Source of the DNA: Anaerolineaceae bacterium UBA4775
GTDB taxonomy: Bacteria > Chloroflexota > Anaerolineae > Anaerolineales > Anaerolineaceae
DNA: 64,000 nt
Direction: 5' to 3'
Assembly: GCA_002403205.1 (NCBI GenBank)
Contig: DHHJ01000017.1
Span: 20,337-84,336, forward strand
In this document: piece by piece, positions 52,773-62,176 of the stretch
How the letters are laid out: each line of letters begins with the position of its first letter
How positions within the stretch are numbered: position 1 is the stretch's first letter
Program-made: the position numbers and the translations under genes
Notes under the pieces: model-generated
The model's database searches: none
What the model saw: only the letters and a program-made list of their open reading frames with translations
Told to the model about the DNA's origin: nothing

Positions 52773-52973
52773 TAAAATTTTAACCCAGGGCGAAATAACC
52801 CAACGTTCAAAGAGATTAATTCAATTTTAATATCAAAACGTCTTTTTGAAAAGGGGTAAATCGGATATTTGTGCGTAAATTGTCACATTTGGTGGGTTAA
52901 ACACATCGTTGGGCCTCAATTTAGCGGAAATTCAGCCGACTTTTGCCTGGGCGACGAGGGCCTGGCTGCTGGT

Positions 52974-53393
52974 TTAGCTGGCTTTGGCTAATTCGCGCTC
53001 AAGCAGCTTATCGAAGGTCGATTGTGACAAGCGTTTGACCAGGTCTGCCTGGGTCTCGCACCACACGTCATGAATTGGGCAGGTTTCGCCAAAAGAGCAA
53101 ACCGAGGAGTCTTTGGTGCATTCGTTCAAGGTGATCGGACCGTCAATGGCTTCGACCACATCCAGAAGGGAGATCTCTTCCGGTTTGCGCGCCAAGGATA
53201 CGCCGCCGCGTGCGCCGCGCGAGGTGTGAATGATACCGGCAATCGAAAGCTGTGAGATGATCTTCGCCAGGAATGAGGGGGGAATCTCCTGGAATGCTGC
53301 GATCTGGCTGGTGGAGGCCTTCTGGTTCCCCTCCAGCCTTGCGAGGTAGAGGATGGCTCTGAGTGCGTAATCTGCCTGTCTGGTTATCTGCAT
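52974..53393 (-). CDS. Rrf2-family transcriptional regulator
   Basis: The 139-residue protein has the Rrf2 winged helix (ITRQADYALRAILYLA, FLAKIISQLSIAGII) and four Cys residues at 92, 99, 105 and 112, three of which fit the iron-sulfur ligand pattern of IscR/NsrR-type sensors. Such regulators respond to iron-sulfur status, NO or redox. A 12-bp palindrome ACCTTTAAAGGT (53497-53508) and TTACCGGTAA (53461-53470) lie upstream and may be binding sites. It is near, but not overlapping, the ccmABCD unit. Confidence 0.9.
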   Translation of the reverse strand: MQITRQADYALRAILYLARLEGNQKASTSQIAAFQEIPPSFLAKIISQLSIAGIIHTSRGARGGVSLARKPEEISLLDVVEAIDGPITLNECTKDSSVCSFGETCPIHDVWCETQADLVKRLSQSTFDKLLERELAKAS

Positions 53394-53689
53394 GAAACTT
53401 TTCTCTCAAATTTATAGGGTTAGTGTGCGAGCCTTCATTTGTGAACATGAAAACTCAGGTTTACCGGTAATGTTTTCTTCTGCCAGGTTTATTTCCACCT
53501 TTAAAGGTAGAAATTACTGTTATTGTCTATTTTATCCAAATTGGTCAGATTTGTAAAGCATGAGGGTGCGTGGTGAATAGTGCATTGTGAATGGTGCGTG
53601 GTGCAGGGTTGATCATGCTGCTCTGCTCGCTGTTCACCATTCTCCATTTACCACCTATGTTACAATTCAAGCAGACAGGAGGATTTCAC
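53394..53689. other. Divergent intergenic region
   Basis: About 300 bp between the Rrf2 gene and the dehydratase gene. It contains palindromes ACCTTTAAAGGT (53497-53508) and TTACCGGTAA (53461-53470), and repeats of the words GTGCGTGGTG and GTGAAT with a complementary CACCATTCTCCATTTACCACC downstream (about 53570-53655), a REP-like pattern. Confidence 0.45.
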
Positions 53690-54649
53690 GTGAAAGTTGC
53701 CTTGATCACCGGCATCACCGGACAGGATGGTTCTTACCTGGCAGAGTACCTGCTGGGCAAGGGTTACCGTGTGGTGGGCATGGTCCGCCGGACGAGCACC
53801 ATCGATTACAGCCGCATCGACCATATCCAGGACCAAATCGAGATTGCCCACGGCGATTTGCTCGACCAGGGGTCGCTGTACGACATCTTCGACACTTACC
53901 AGCCCGATGAGGTCTACAACCTGGGCGGGCAGTCCAATGTTCAGCTCTCCTGGGCCCAGGCTGTGCTGACGGCGGAATCCACTGCCCTGGGCGTGACCCG
54001 TGTGCTGGATTGCCTGCGCATGGTGACCCCCCTCGCACGCTTCTACCAGGCCTCCACCAGCGAGATGTTTGGCGAGGCGGATGAATCCCCCCAGCACCTG
54101 GGCACGCGCCTCAACCCGCGCAACCCATACGGCGTCGCCAAGGTATACGGCCACCTGATCACCCAAAACTACCGCCAAAAACACGGCCTGTTCGCCGTAT
54201 CGGGGATCCTGTACAACCACGAAAGCCCGCGCCGCGATCTGGATTTTGTCACCCGCAAGATCAGCCATGGCGTGGCACAGATCAAATTGGGCCTGGCGGA
54301 TGAGCTGCGCCTGGGCAACCTCGACGCGCAACGGGATTGGGGCTTTGCCGGCGATTATGTCAGGGCGATGTGGCTGATGCTCCAGGGGGATCAGCCCAGG
54401 GATTACGTGATCGGCAGCGGGCAGGCGCACACCGTGCGGGAGTTTTGCCGGGTGGCGTTCGATGTGGTCGGGCTGGATTACCAGGCGTATGTGGTCGCAG
54501 ACCCCGCCTTCTTCCGCCCTGCAGAAGGGCATCCCCTGGTGGCGGACCCCGGCCCAGCACAGGCGGAACTGGGCTGGAAACCGGAAGTGGGCTTTGAAGC
54601 GCTGATCGAGATGATGGTGCGCGCCGACCTGGCAGCCCTGGCATCCTGA
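53690..54649 (+). CDS. gmd: GDP-mannose 4,6-dehydratase (SDR family)
   Basis: The enzyme converts GDP-mannose to GDP-4-keto-6-deoxymannose, the precursor of GDP-fucose and related sugars. The NAD site GITGQDGSYLAE, STSEMFGEAD, and YGVAKVYGH (Tyr-x-x-x-Lys) are present, plus NHESPRRDLDFVTRKI typical of Gmd. The GTG start at 53690 follows GGAGG by 7 nt; the longer upstream frame is discarded. 319 residues. No fucose synthase (fcl) is adjacent. The start region includes TTTCACGTGAAA, resembling a parS core. Confidence 0.92.
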   Translation: MKVALITGITGQDGSYLAEYLLGKGYRVVGMVRRTSTIDYSRIDHIQDQIEIAHGDLLDQGSLYDIFDTYQPDEVYNLGGQSNVQLSWAQAVLTAESTALGVTRVLDCLRMVTPLARFYQASTSEMFGEADESPQHLGTRLNPRNPYGVAKVYGHLITQNYRQKHGLFAVSGILYNHESPRRDLDFVTRKISHGVAQIKLGLADELRLGNLDAQRDWGFAGDYVRAMWLMLQGDQPRDYVIGSGQAHTVREFCRVAFDVVGLDYQAYVVADPAFFRPAEGHPLVADPGPAQAELGWKPEVGFEALIEMMVRADLAALAS

Positions 54650-54670
54650 TCCATTGTCCAGGGGATATCC

Positions 54671-54678
54671 AGTATAAT
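54671..54678 (+). promoter_or_regulatory. -10-like element of the LuxR-Kelch gene
   Basis: TATAAT within AGTATAATTTCAACC lies about 34 nt before the ATG at 54711. Confidence 0.4.
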
Positions 54679-54710
54679 TTCAACCACCCTTTATTGATTA
54701 TTTGAGATCT

Positions 54711-55988
54711 ATGAGCGATCAGAACAACCTCAGCGCACGCGAAATCGAGATCTTGCAGCTTGTGGCCACGGGGCTGACCAACCGTGAGATCGGCCAAAAG
54801 CTCACCATCAGCCCGAACACCGTCAAAGTGCATTTGAGCAACATCTTTGAGAAGATCTCGGTATCATCGCGCACCGAGGCGACCCTGTACGGCATTGAAC
54901 ACGGCCTGGTGGAGGTGCCGGGCGGCGGGGAAGGGGTTATCGTTCAACCGCCGGGGTGGGCCCAGGAGCTGCGCAAGTTCGCCTGGCTAGGCATCCCGCT
55001 GATCCTGCTGCTGGCGGCTTTCCTGGTGACTTTCACGTTCAACGTGTTGGTCCCGCCCCCTTCGCCCGAAATCCAGGCCATGGCAGAGCTGGCCGAACGC
55101 TGGCAGGAACTGGCGCCCATGCCGGTCCCCCGTGCGGGTATGGCTGCCGCTGCCTACAATGGCGAAATTTACGCCATCGCTGGCGAAGGGCCCGAGGGGG
55201 TCAGCGAAGCGGTGTTCCGTTATTCGCCCGGGACCGACACATGGGTCCAGCTGGCCGACAAGCCCACCCCGGTCTCAGACGTGCACGGCGCGTTGATCGG
55301 CGAGAAGATCTATGTGCCCGGCGGGCTGGGCACTGACGGGCGCCCCACGGATGTGCTGGAGGTCTATGACCCCCGCCAGGACGTCTGGACGGCAGGGGCG
55401 CGCTTGCCCGTGGCGGTCAGTGCGTATGCCCTGGCGGATTTTGAAGGACAGCTGTACCTGTTCGGGGGCTGGGATGGGGCACGCATGCTGGATACGGTGT
55501 TTGTGTATGACCCACAGGCGGATGCCTGGGAGGCGCGCACGCCCATGGCCCTCGCTCGGCGTGACCATGGGGCAGTGGCGCTGGATGACCGGATCGTTGT
55601 GCTGGGCGGGCGCAACCAGGCCGGTGCCCTCAAGGATGCGGTCAGCTATTACCCATCGCGGGATGCGAACGGCGAAGACCCCTGGGAGGATTTTGTGGAT
55701 TTGCCGGAGGAACGCTACGGGTTTGGCGTGGCAAATGTGTTTGATGCGATTTACCTCATGGGGGGCACAGGTGAAGAAGGGGCCGAGGGGCCTTTAACCC
55801 TAAATCAGGTTAATGAATCAACCTGGCAACCTTTTTTACTTGATACGCAAAAGAAAAGTATTAACCAAATTCTCATCCCAATTCACCCTCAAATTTATAT
55901 TTTTTCATTTGTTGAAGAAGAGATGGTAACAGAGTTAAGCGCCTATCGCGCTTATTATTATGAAATCTTTATTCCTTTAATTCGATAG
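54711..55988 (+). CDS. LuxR-type HTH, membrane helix and Kelch propeller fusion
   Basis: The 425-residue protein begins with a GerE/LuxR DNA-binding domain (about 8-62: LSAREIEILQLVATGLTNREI, SPNTVKVHLSNIFEKI), then a membrane helix (about 91-113), then five clear Kelch blades each with W and G-G features (for example IYVPGGLG, LYLFGGWD, IVVLGGRN) and a degenerate sixth blade ending EIFIPLIR. The topology puts DNA binding inside and the propeller outside the cell. It looks like a one-protein transmembrane regulator, with ligand unknown. Base composition drops sharply to AT-rich at about 55,790, inside the last blade. Confidence 0.85.
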   Translation: MSDQNNLSAREIEILQLVATGLTNREIGQKLTISPNTVKVHLSNIFEKISVSSRTEATLYGIEHGLVEVPGGGEGVIVQPPGWAQELRKFAWLGIPLILLLAAFLVTFTFNVLVPPPSPEIQAMAELAERWQELAPMPVPRAGMAAAAYNGEIYAIAGEGPEGVSEAVFRYSPGTDTWVQLADKPTPVSDVHGALIGEKIYVPGGLGTDGRPTDVLEVYDPRQDVWTAGARLPVAVSAYALADFEGQLYLFGGWDGARMLDTVFVYDPQADAWEARTPMALARRDHGAVALDDRIVVLGGRNQAGALKDAVSYYPSRDANGEDPWEDFVDLPEERYGFGVANVFDAIYLMGGTGEEGAEGPLTLNQVNESTWQPFLLDTQKKSINQILIPIHPQIYIFSFVEEEMVTELSAYRAYYYEIFIPLIR

Positions 55989-56107
55989 TCTGCTCAAGAT
56001 CACCAATCACAGATCAAGACTTAACTTGATAATGGCTTTTAGGGCCTTAAAGTTGGTCAAAATCAATATCAAATAGCCTAAAGAAGAAATATCTTTTGGT
56101 TGGCAGG

Positions 56108-56974
56108 TTAAGTTGAGGGGGAATATCTGGAAGATGCGCCTAAACACCATGCACATTTAAGCAGGTATACCAATGGCAGCGTATGCCAATATTTCAGAGG
56201 CAGATGCTCAAGGAAGATGATTTTCATGATGATTAGGCACGCGATTATTGGCGCAAATAAAACAATCCAATATTTAAACATTGGGCCAGGTTTTTGATTT
56301 AAGTATTTACCACTGAAGTGATCGAATAATTTGGTGTAATTCCCCAGTTTATATGCATGGACGAACAGCCCACGGATCGATTTTCGCTCCGGTATATGGA
56401 TGACTTCAATGAGGGGATTAAACTGAATGTCAATCTCATGATAAACAGCTTTTTGTGCAAACTCGGTGTCTTCTCCTGCAGGATCATCATTGAAACCGCT
56501 CAGTGCAACAAATTTATCCCGCATAATGCTCAGATTAACCGTCGGCACCATGCGTTTTTTTCCTGCGGGCATATGGGGCATGTATTCATGGAAGGTGGAA
56601 ATATTGTCACACAATTGAAGGAAGGGTTTGCTTGGAAAGTTTACCGCACCCCCGACAATGGCATTATTGAAAACTTTATGGGCATTGATATGACCGTTGA
56701 TAAAATTTTCATGTGCAACCGCATCAGAATCAATAAAAATCAAGAGGTCACCTCTTGATTTTTCAACCCCTAAATTTCTTGCTGATCCAGGCGGGATTGG
56801 CGTGCTGGTGGTAATGTTTTCTATCTGGCCATCAAATGGCTTAAGCAGGTTATGTTGGTCTATGCCAACAACGATAATTTCACAGAATTTGTCATCACAT
56901 TGGTCGAGGATGGATTGAACAGTTTTGTCGACTATGGTCGAATTTAAATTTGGAATGATGACCGAAATTTCCAT
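56108..56974 (-). CDS. Glycosyltransferase family 2
   Basis: A GT-A protein of 288 residues: ISVIIPNLNSTIVDKTVQSIL at the start, SARNLGVEKSRGDLLIFIDSDA with the DxD-like acidic site, and PAGEDTEFAQKA typical of GT2 acceptor loops. Two hydrophobic segments at the C-terminus (about 235-270) anchor it to the membrane. The sugar donor is unknown. It is the first gene of the AT-rich island, oriented toward the regulator gene. Confidence 0.88.
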   Translation of the reverse strand: MEISVIIPNLNSTIVDKTVQSILDQCDDKFCEIIVVGIDQHNLLKPFDGQIENITTSTPIPPGSARNLGVEKSRGDLLIFIDSDAVAHENFINGHINAHKVFNNAIVGGAVNFPSKPFLQLCDNISTFHEYMPHMPAGKKRMVPTVNLSIMRDKFVALSGFNDDPAGEDTEFAQKAVYHEIDIQFNPLIEVIHIPERKSIRGLFVHAYKLGNYTKLFDHFSGKYLNQKPGPMFKYWIVLFAPIIACLIIMKIIFLEHLPLKYWHTLPLVYLLKCAWCLGASSRYSPST

Positions 56975-57035
56975 GGTTTAAATTCTGTCACAATTCTCTG
57001 ATCGATCTCATCAAAAATGTGTTGTAAAGGGCTAG

Positions 57036-57611
57036 TTAATCAAAATCTGGCCAATTTGCATACACATTACCCAGGTCAATGCTTTCTCCACCCCTGATGG
57101 TCAATTCGATATTTTCGCCATTTTCATCAAGGATAGGATAAGTATTGATGGGCGTCACCAAGGCAAGCAGGTAATCATCGGGAGGGATATTTATGATTAA
57201 AAATTCACCATTTTCTGTTGATATAGCCTGCGGCGAAGCATTGTCTTGTATTGAAAGAATAAATTCATCGCCTGGGTCAAGATAGACTTTTGTGGCTAAA
57301 TAAATTTTAGAATATGCCACGGGCTGGTCCATCGTCAAACTGTTGAGAGTCCCGTATATGATGCCAGAATCATCGTTGGGCTGAGGGATTTTTAAAATTA
57401 ATTGTTCCGAACTCATTTCTTCAGTAATTGGGTAAGCAGTATCCGAAAGCGCTTCTTCCTCTGCCTCAATAACTGGTGGAGAAATCGGGTAGCTTAAATT
57501 TTCGTCTGTATCGATTTCCGGGGCAGTCGCCTCCTGAGGGGTGCACGCCGTGACGAGTATTACAGAAAATGCTAATAACAGCAAGATGGGCAGTGTCATT
57601 CTCTTATTCAT
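57036..57611 (-). CDS. Lipoprotein with a carboxypeptidase-regulatory-like domain
   Basis: A lipoprotein signal with lipobox LVTAC (Cys23) is followed by an acidic linker and a beta-rich segment (about 75-185: IIYGTLNSLT, FILSIQDNAS, NGEFLIINIPPDDYLLAL) resembling the carboxypeptidase-regulatory or transthyretin-like fold. 191 residues. The ATG follows an AGGATTTAGG stretch. Its role is unknown; the neighbours suggest a cell-surface location. Confidence 0.7.
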   Translation of the reverse strand: MNKRMTLPILLLLAFSVILVTACTPQEATAPEIDTDENLSYPISPPVIEAEEEALSDTAYPITEEMSSEQLILKIPQPNDDSGIIYGTLNSLTMDQPVAYSKIYLATKVYLDPGDEFILSIQDNASPQAISTENGEFLIINIPPDDYLLALVTPINTYPILDENGENIELTIRGGESIDLGNVYANWPDFD

Positions 57612-57692
57612 ACCTAAATCCTATGGCTTTAATGATATTAGGAGACCTTAATTAAGGTCTCCTAATAAATTATAGTACAGATTGTGCGTTGG

Positions 57693-59027
57693 TTACTGAT
57701 TTATGCCATTTGCAGAGAAGAACATGTCCCAATTCATTGAGAAGTAAGGCTCGTCTTCGGTGTTTCGATTCACGATACAGGCAATATTTTGGTCATTTAG
57801 TGAGGTCACGACAGCGCTCCCGATGTAACCGTTTGGTAAGGATTCATTGGGTTGATACCACAAATAAGTCTTCCCTACACCAATGTTTGGTGATGTCGAT
57901 CCTGCTCCGGGCTGTCCATAATATTCCACTTTCATTCTGGTGGGGCTGGTCCCGAGATTCTGGCAAGTAATGCTGGTGCTAAACAGGGAGGATCTTTTCA
58001 TTACGCCAGGTGCAAACACTTTGGTTGACCCACCAGCGAAGCCATTGTAAGTGGCGGCGCTATTGTTGGTATCATTGCCCTGGTTCACCATGACCACGAT
58101 GTCTTGGCTGGAGGTGATTTCTGCACCGAATAACCCGGACTTTCCGCTGGGCAGGCTCTGATGTGGAATATAGATTGACGCAACGCTGTAAGGAGAAATC
58201 CGCAGGGTTTGTGTGTACCCGGTGCTGTATTTGACCGTTACATCAGCGGCTGTTCCGGTCACATTTTGGATGATCAATGATGCATTCCAACCGTAGTAAT
58301 TATTTACCAAAACAGGTGTGTACCATTTGGTTGTTCCACTCTCATAGCCATTGTAAGAAAGGAGCTGTGGCCCAATGCTGCCGGTTCCATGCACGTTGGC
58401 AATGGCGACAACATCCCCGGTCGCCGTGATTTTGCCAGCATAGAAGACATTGGTTTTTAGTTCCGCAAGCCCATTTTGCTTCCATTGAACCGATGCATAG
58501 GGTTGAACGTCAGTTTTGGTGTTGGTGTACACGGGCGTTGATTTCCCAGGTGCAAATATCTCTAATGTGATATCAACCGGGTCTTCTGTCACGTTCTGTA
58601 CGTAGACATTTGAAAAGTATTTATAGTAGTCGTCGTACAACCCAGGAATAAACCATTCCTGCGAACCCTGGCTGAACCCTGTATAGGCAGCACCACTATC
58701 ACCGTCCATAAAAGTCGAAAGCGATGCCAGCGGCTGATTTGAGCTAACCACTGCCGAGTATTGCCCGCTGGCTAAGGAGCCATCATCAGGCAACAAAATT
58801 GAGATCGCGTCCCCGGGATCAATTGTTTGATCTTGGGTGGTGTATTTCATTTCTCCGGCACTGTTATAAAATTTCACGCGCACTACCGCTGGAGCCGTCC
58901 CCATATTTTGAAGCCTTAATGAGCTCGTAAATGGGCCACCAGGAGCGGGTTGTGCGCTCACAAGAAATGTTGTGCTTGAGCTCAGCAACAAAGTTACGAC
59001 TAGAAACAATACCAATTTCTTCTTCAT
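57693..59027 (-). CDS. Secreted protein with four tandem beta-rich repeats
   Basis: A signal peptide (about 1-26) is followed by four repeats of about 100 residues each: near 37-115, 138-225, 240-330 and 345-430. Each begins like LRLQNMGTAPAVVRVKFYN or LIIQNVTGTAADVTVKY, contains a proline/serine turn and ends with AVVSSNQPL or ITSSQDIVVMVNQ-like text. They look like Ig-like surface domains. 444 residues from the ATG at 59027; a GTG lies one codon upstream. No enzyme motif is seen. Confidence 0.8.
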   Translation of the reverse strand: MKKKLVLFLVVTLLLSSSTTFLVSAQPAPGGPFTSSLRLQNMGTAPAVVRVKFYNSAGEMKYTTQDQTIDPGDAISILLPDDGSLASGQYSAVVSSNQPLASLSTFMDGDSGAAYTGFSQGSQEWFIPGLYDDYYKYFSNVYVQNVTEDPVDITLEIFAPGKSTPVYTNTKTDVQPYASVQWKQNGLAELKTNVFYAGKITATGDVVAIANVHGTGSIGPQLLSYNGYESGTTKWYTPVLVNNYYGWNASLIIQNVTGTAADVTVKYSTGYTQTLRISPYSVASIYIPHQSLPSGKSGLFGAEITSSQDIVVMVNQGNDTNNSAATYNGFAGGSTKVFAPGVMKRSSLFSTSITCQNLGTSPTRMKVEYYGQPGAGSTSPNIGVGKTYLWYQPNESLPNGYIGSAVVTSLNDQNIACIVNRNTEDEPYFSMNWDMFFSANGINQ

Positions 59028-59240
59028 CACTTCATCCTTTCATAATTCACGAAATAAACCGGATCTACAGTATGAATTTAAACGATCTTCACCTTTTTTT
59101 CAATAATACTTTTAGGTAATACTCAACTTGGCAGTGTTTTTAATGACCATATCTTCATAAAAAACCCAAATAATCCTTTCATTTTGCTTTCCTGCAAGGG
59201 TATTGGCCAGTCTGCACGGGTATTTTGGACAACCAAAGGA

Positions 59241-60149
59241 TTAAAGCACATCCTTGTTGAATTGGGTTTGCGTTTTGAGCAGCCCCAACCCGGTGAGACT
59301 GATCAATAAATCCATCACCAGGGATACCAGGCGTAGAATTACGGCCAGCAACATGATTTGCGAAAATGTGATGTAGGGCAGCAACAGGGTTGTGAGGGAG
59401 ATCTCCTTTATGCCTAAGCCGCCGGGAAGGAAAAAGAATATAAGGCTGATTGAGCCTGTCAATGCCCATATGGATATGGATTGCATTATCGGCAAACCGT
59501 TTTCTATATTGACGCTCTTCATGACAACAAAAAAAATCAAACCCGCAAGCAGCCAACAGATCATGTATAGAGAAAAGTGTGCGAACGGGTAGAGTAACCT
59601 TCTCCAGATTGATGTGTGCTGCGCTTTTCGCCAGTAATAAAAAATGATGAGCACAATCGCAACAAACAAAATGCCAAGCCAAAGATTCCAGATAATTAAA
59701 AAGCATGATAAACCTGTTAACACCAGAGCAACCCGTTCAAAAACACTCGCCTCAATCGCTTTTTGGGATTTGAAATTCGAGTCCTGGTTATAAAGATTCA
59801 CTCTGCCAATCCAGTGCCAAAAACCGCCCGGCAATCTTTGCATCAGGAGGGTCTGGAGATATATTTTCAAATCAAAGCTGCTGGCCTTGAGATTCGCTTT
59901 GAGAATTAAAATCCAGTTGAAAAACTGGATGATTGATGAAGCCAGATACATTCCCATCACTAAAAGAATATTCGTGATTTGGATGTTCTCAATATTCTTG
60001 ATCTCATCCCAACTCAGGTAAATTAGAAATATTGGATACACAAAAGATAGGGTGGACAAAGCGTAGCCAAGCATTTTGCTTGACATGAACTTCTTATAGT
60101 AGTTGATGATTTGGTCTTTAAGTTTAATCAACACAGTTTTGTGACTCAA
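59241..60149 (-). CDS. Lysylphosphatidylglycerol-synthase-type flippase-like membrane protein (UPF0104)
   Basis: The ~300-residue protein has about eight membrane segments and the family marker FFFLPGGLGIKE (about 245-256) near its C-terminus, seen in the AglD/LPG_synthase_TM family. Such proteins may help move lipid-linked sugars or phospholipids. The TTG at 60149 overlaps the upstream methyltransferase stop (TTGA), and Met22 (60086) is an alternative start. It follows that gene as the next in the glycan cluster. Confidence 0.82.
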   Translation of the reverse strand: MSHKTVLIKLKDQIINYYKKFMSSKMLGYALSTLSFVYPIFLIYLSWDEIKNIENIQITNILLVMGMYLASSIIQFFNWILILKANLKASSFDLKIYLQTLLMQRLPGGFWHWIGRVNLYNQDSNFKSQKAIEASVFERVALVLTGLSCFLIIWNLWLGILFVAIVLIIFYYWRKAQHTSIWRRLLYPFAHFSLYMICWLLAGLIFFVVMKSVNIENGLPIMQSISIWALTGSISLIFFFLPGGLGIKEISLTTLLLPYITFSQIMLLAVILRLVSLVMDLLISLTGLGLLKTQTQFNKDVL

Positions 60150-61072
60150 AGCTTGGTTGTGATGTAGGTGATGTTCGAACCCAGTTTAAGCTTATCGATA
60201 ACCCACAGTGGAATGAACGAAATCGCTCTGGGGATGATCGAGTCGGGGCCCAATGAAAGAAATTTTGTTATCAACTTGGATTCCAGTTTTTTGTTCAGGA
60301 AGGCGATATCCAGAATGAAGGCGCCGTGACTGCCGGCAACACATTTTTTTTCAACGATCTTGAAACCCATTTCCTGTAACATGTTTTTCAGCAGCTCATC
60401 GGGGTACAAATGCAAGTGTCTGGGCAGATCATACCCCACCCAATATTTCTTAAACAGTTTACGATCCCAGCTATTCATGTTGGGGATTGAAAACACAAAC
60501 AACCCACCGGGCTTCAAAAGCTCCTTGATCTTGTTCAGGTTTTTGATGGGATCTTCAAAGTGTTCCAAAACATCCCACATGGTGACGATGTCAAAGCATT
60601 CGTTGTGGCTATCAAAATTTTCGAGTCTGCCGTTAAAAACAAAAAGGCCGGTTTTGTTTGCGATATAATCTGCAGCAATTTTAACAGGCTCAACCCCCAT
60701 GAGGTCCCACCTGTTCCATCGCATAGCTTCCTGCAATACTCGCCCTGTCCCAGCGCCAATATCAACCCATTTTCCTGAGGGCTTATGCTTGCTGATCAAT
60801 CTCACCCTTTTCCATAACCCATACCTTTTATCCATCCTTCTTAATTGTGAGTCAATATCTGAGACTTGAGGTTGGTAAGAGTTGTAATCGTCAGGATAGT
60901 ATTGTTTTAAGGAATCCCATTCCAGATAGGGATTTTGCCTAAGCAACCCGCAGTTAATGCACTTAACGAACTGAAATTCTCCTGGCAGATCGGTTAAGAG
61001 GTCAGGCCCACGAATGACGAGTTCATATTTTTCTTCTCCGCACCAGCGGCAGTCATGTTCCAAAAAGATCAT
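60146..61072 (-). CDS. Class I SAM-dependent methyltransferase (Methyltransf_23 type)
   Basis: The 308-residue protein has an N-terminal zinc-ribbon-like part (CRWCGEE, CINCGLLRQNP), then motif I KWVDIGAGTGRVLQEAM, and IVTMWDVLEHFEDPIKNL (acidic and His motif) in the core. This type is common in polysaccharide clusters, where it methylates a sugar or lipid. It overlaps the flippase-like gene by 4 nt and is 3 bp from the upstream glycosyltransferase. Confidence 0.87.
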   Translation of the reverse strand: MIFLEHDCRWCGEEKYELVIRGPDLLTDLPGEFQFVKCINCGLLRQNPYLEWDSLKQYYPDDYNSYQPQVSDIDSQLRRMDKRYGLWKRVRLISKHKPSGKWVDIGAGTGRVLQEAMRWNRWDLMGVEPVKIAADYIANKTGLFVFNGRLENFDSHNECFDIVTMWDVLEHFEDPIKNLNKIKELLKPGGLFVFSIPNMNSWDRKLFKKYWVGYDLPRHLHLYPDELLKNMLQEMGFKIVEKKCVAGSHGAFILDIAFLNKKLESKLITKFLSLGPDSIIPRAISFIPLWVIDKLKLGSNITYITTKL

Positions 61073-61075
61073 TAC

Positions 61076-62014
61076 CTACTCCGTTGCTTTGCCATTATGG
61101 AGTGAAAGTTTTTCTGCTATCTCCGGATAATCACCAAGTTCAGATTGCAATCCACTAAAAATACCACGGAAATAGGGTTTCCAGTGTTTAAGCATTCCAT
61201 TTAGGAAAAGGTCTCGCAAAATCCGATAGCTCACCTGAAAAAACGATGAGAGAACGGGGTAATGGCGGCGATAAAACCGAAGCATGCTTTCGCCCAAAGT
61301 GTACCAGTACAAGGCATCATTTTTTTTGGTCGATTTTGATACTTTGTGCCAGAGGATGGCGTTGGGTACGCACCAAATGTCCAAGCCTGCTTTTCTGGTC
61401 CTGATTGAAAAATCCCAATCCTCAAAAAAGAAAAAGTAGCCCGGATCGAACAGGCCAACTTCTTCAAAAGTTGAGATCGGGACAAGGATCCCGCAGGCAG
61501 GAGCAAATTCAATTTTCCGGGGATGCTCGAAATCAATATTCTTTCGGTTGTCTTTTTGGATAAAGCCAGGCGGGAATTTGCGATAATATCCACCGTCTGA
61601 CCAAACTGCCCGCCTGTGTGTAGTCTCTTCCCGCTCAGGATAAAAAAGAACCTTGGGCATAACCATCCCGCAATTAACTTGATTGGTTTGGAATGTTAAT
61701 ATTTCAGATAACATATCCGGGGCGAGAAGGGTGTCGTTGTTCAGTAGAAAAACATATTTATACCCATGTTTCAAGGCCCACAATACCCCTTCATTAAACC
61801 CCGCTGGAACACCAACATTTGTCGGCAAGCTCACGATCTCCTGGTTGGGGTAGGCCGTCCTAAGCCGCATAATTGAATCATCCGTTGAACCATTGTCAAT
61901 CACAATGGTTGTATGGGCGTCATATTGAAGATTCTTGATACTTTCTAAACATTCTGCAGTATCAAAAAAATTATTATATGTGAGGATACTGATGCATACG
62001 CTTGGTGTTTTCAT
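61076..62014 (-). CDS. Glycosyltransferase family 2 (rhamnosyltransferase-like)
   Basis: A GT2 protein of 312 residues: VCISILTYNNFFDTAECLES, VIDNGSTDDSI, and FLLNNDTLLAPDML carrying the nucleotide-sugar metal site, then FFFFEDWDFSIRTRKAGLD, the conserved ED-x-D acceptor loop. It resembles rhamnosyltransferases of O-antigen or wall glycan loci; the donor is not determined. It lies between the methyltransferase and the TylF-type gene. Confidence 0.9.
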   Translation of the reverse strand: MKTPSVCISILTYNNFFDTAECLESIKNLQYDAHTTIVIDNGSTDDSIMRLRTAYPNQEIVSLPTNVGVPAGFNEGVLWALKHGYKYVFLLNNDTLLAPDMLSEILTFQTNQVNCGMVMPKVLFYPEREETTHRRAVWSDGGYYRKFPPGFIQKDNRKNIDFEHPRKIEFAPACGILVPISTFEEVGLFDPGYFFFFEDWDFSIRTRKAGLDIWCVPNAILWHKVSKSTKKNDALYWYTLGESMLRFYRRHYPVLSSFFQVSYRILRDLFLNGMLKHWKPYFRGIFSGLQSELGDYPEIAEKLSLHNGKATE

Positions 62015-62176
62015 TCATGTAAGGCTAAAGGTAATTAGAAGGGCGAATTTCACTTTGCAGGCAATGCGTGGATTGATTTTACCCAGCATGTTCTCTGATC
62101 ACGAAACTGGCATACTTAAAGCGTTCATCCGTCGGCTGAGTTTATTTGTTCATCCAGTCGCAATATAATTGTCTCG

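Noticed and set aside
53686..53697. TTTCACGTGAAA as a third parS site
   Set aside because: Only 12 of 16 bases match and it overlaps the GTG start codon of the dehydratase gene.
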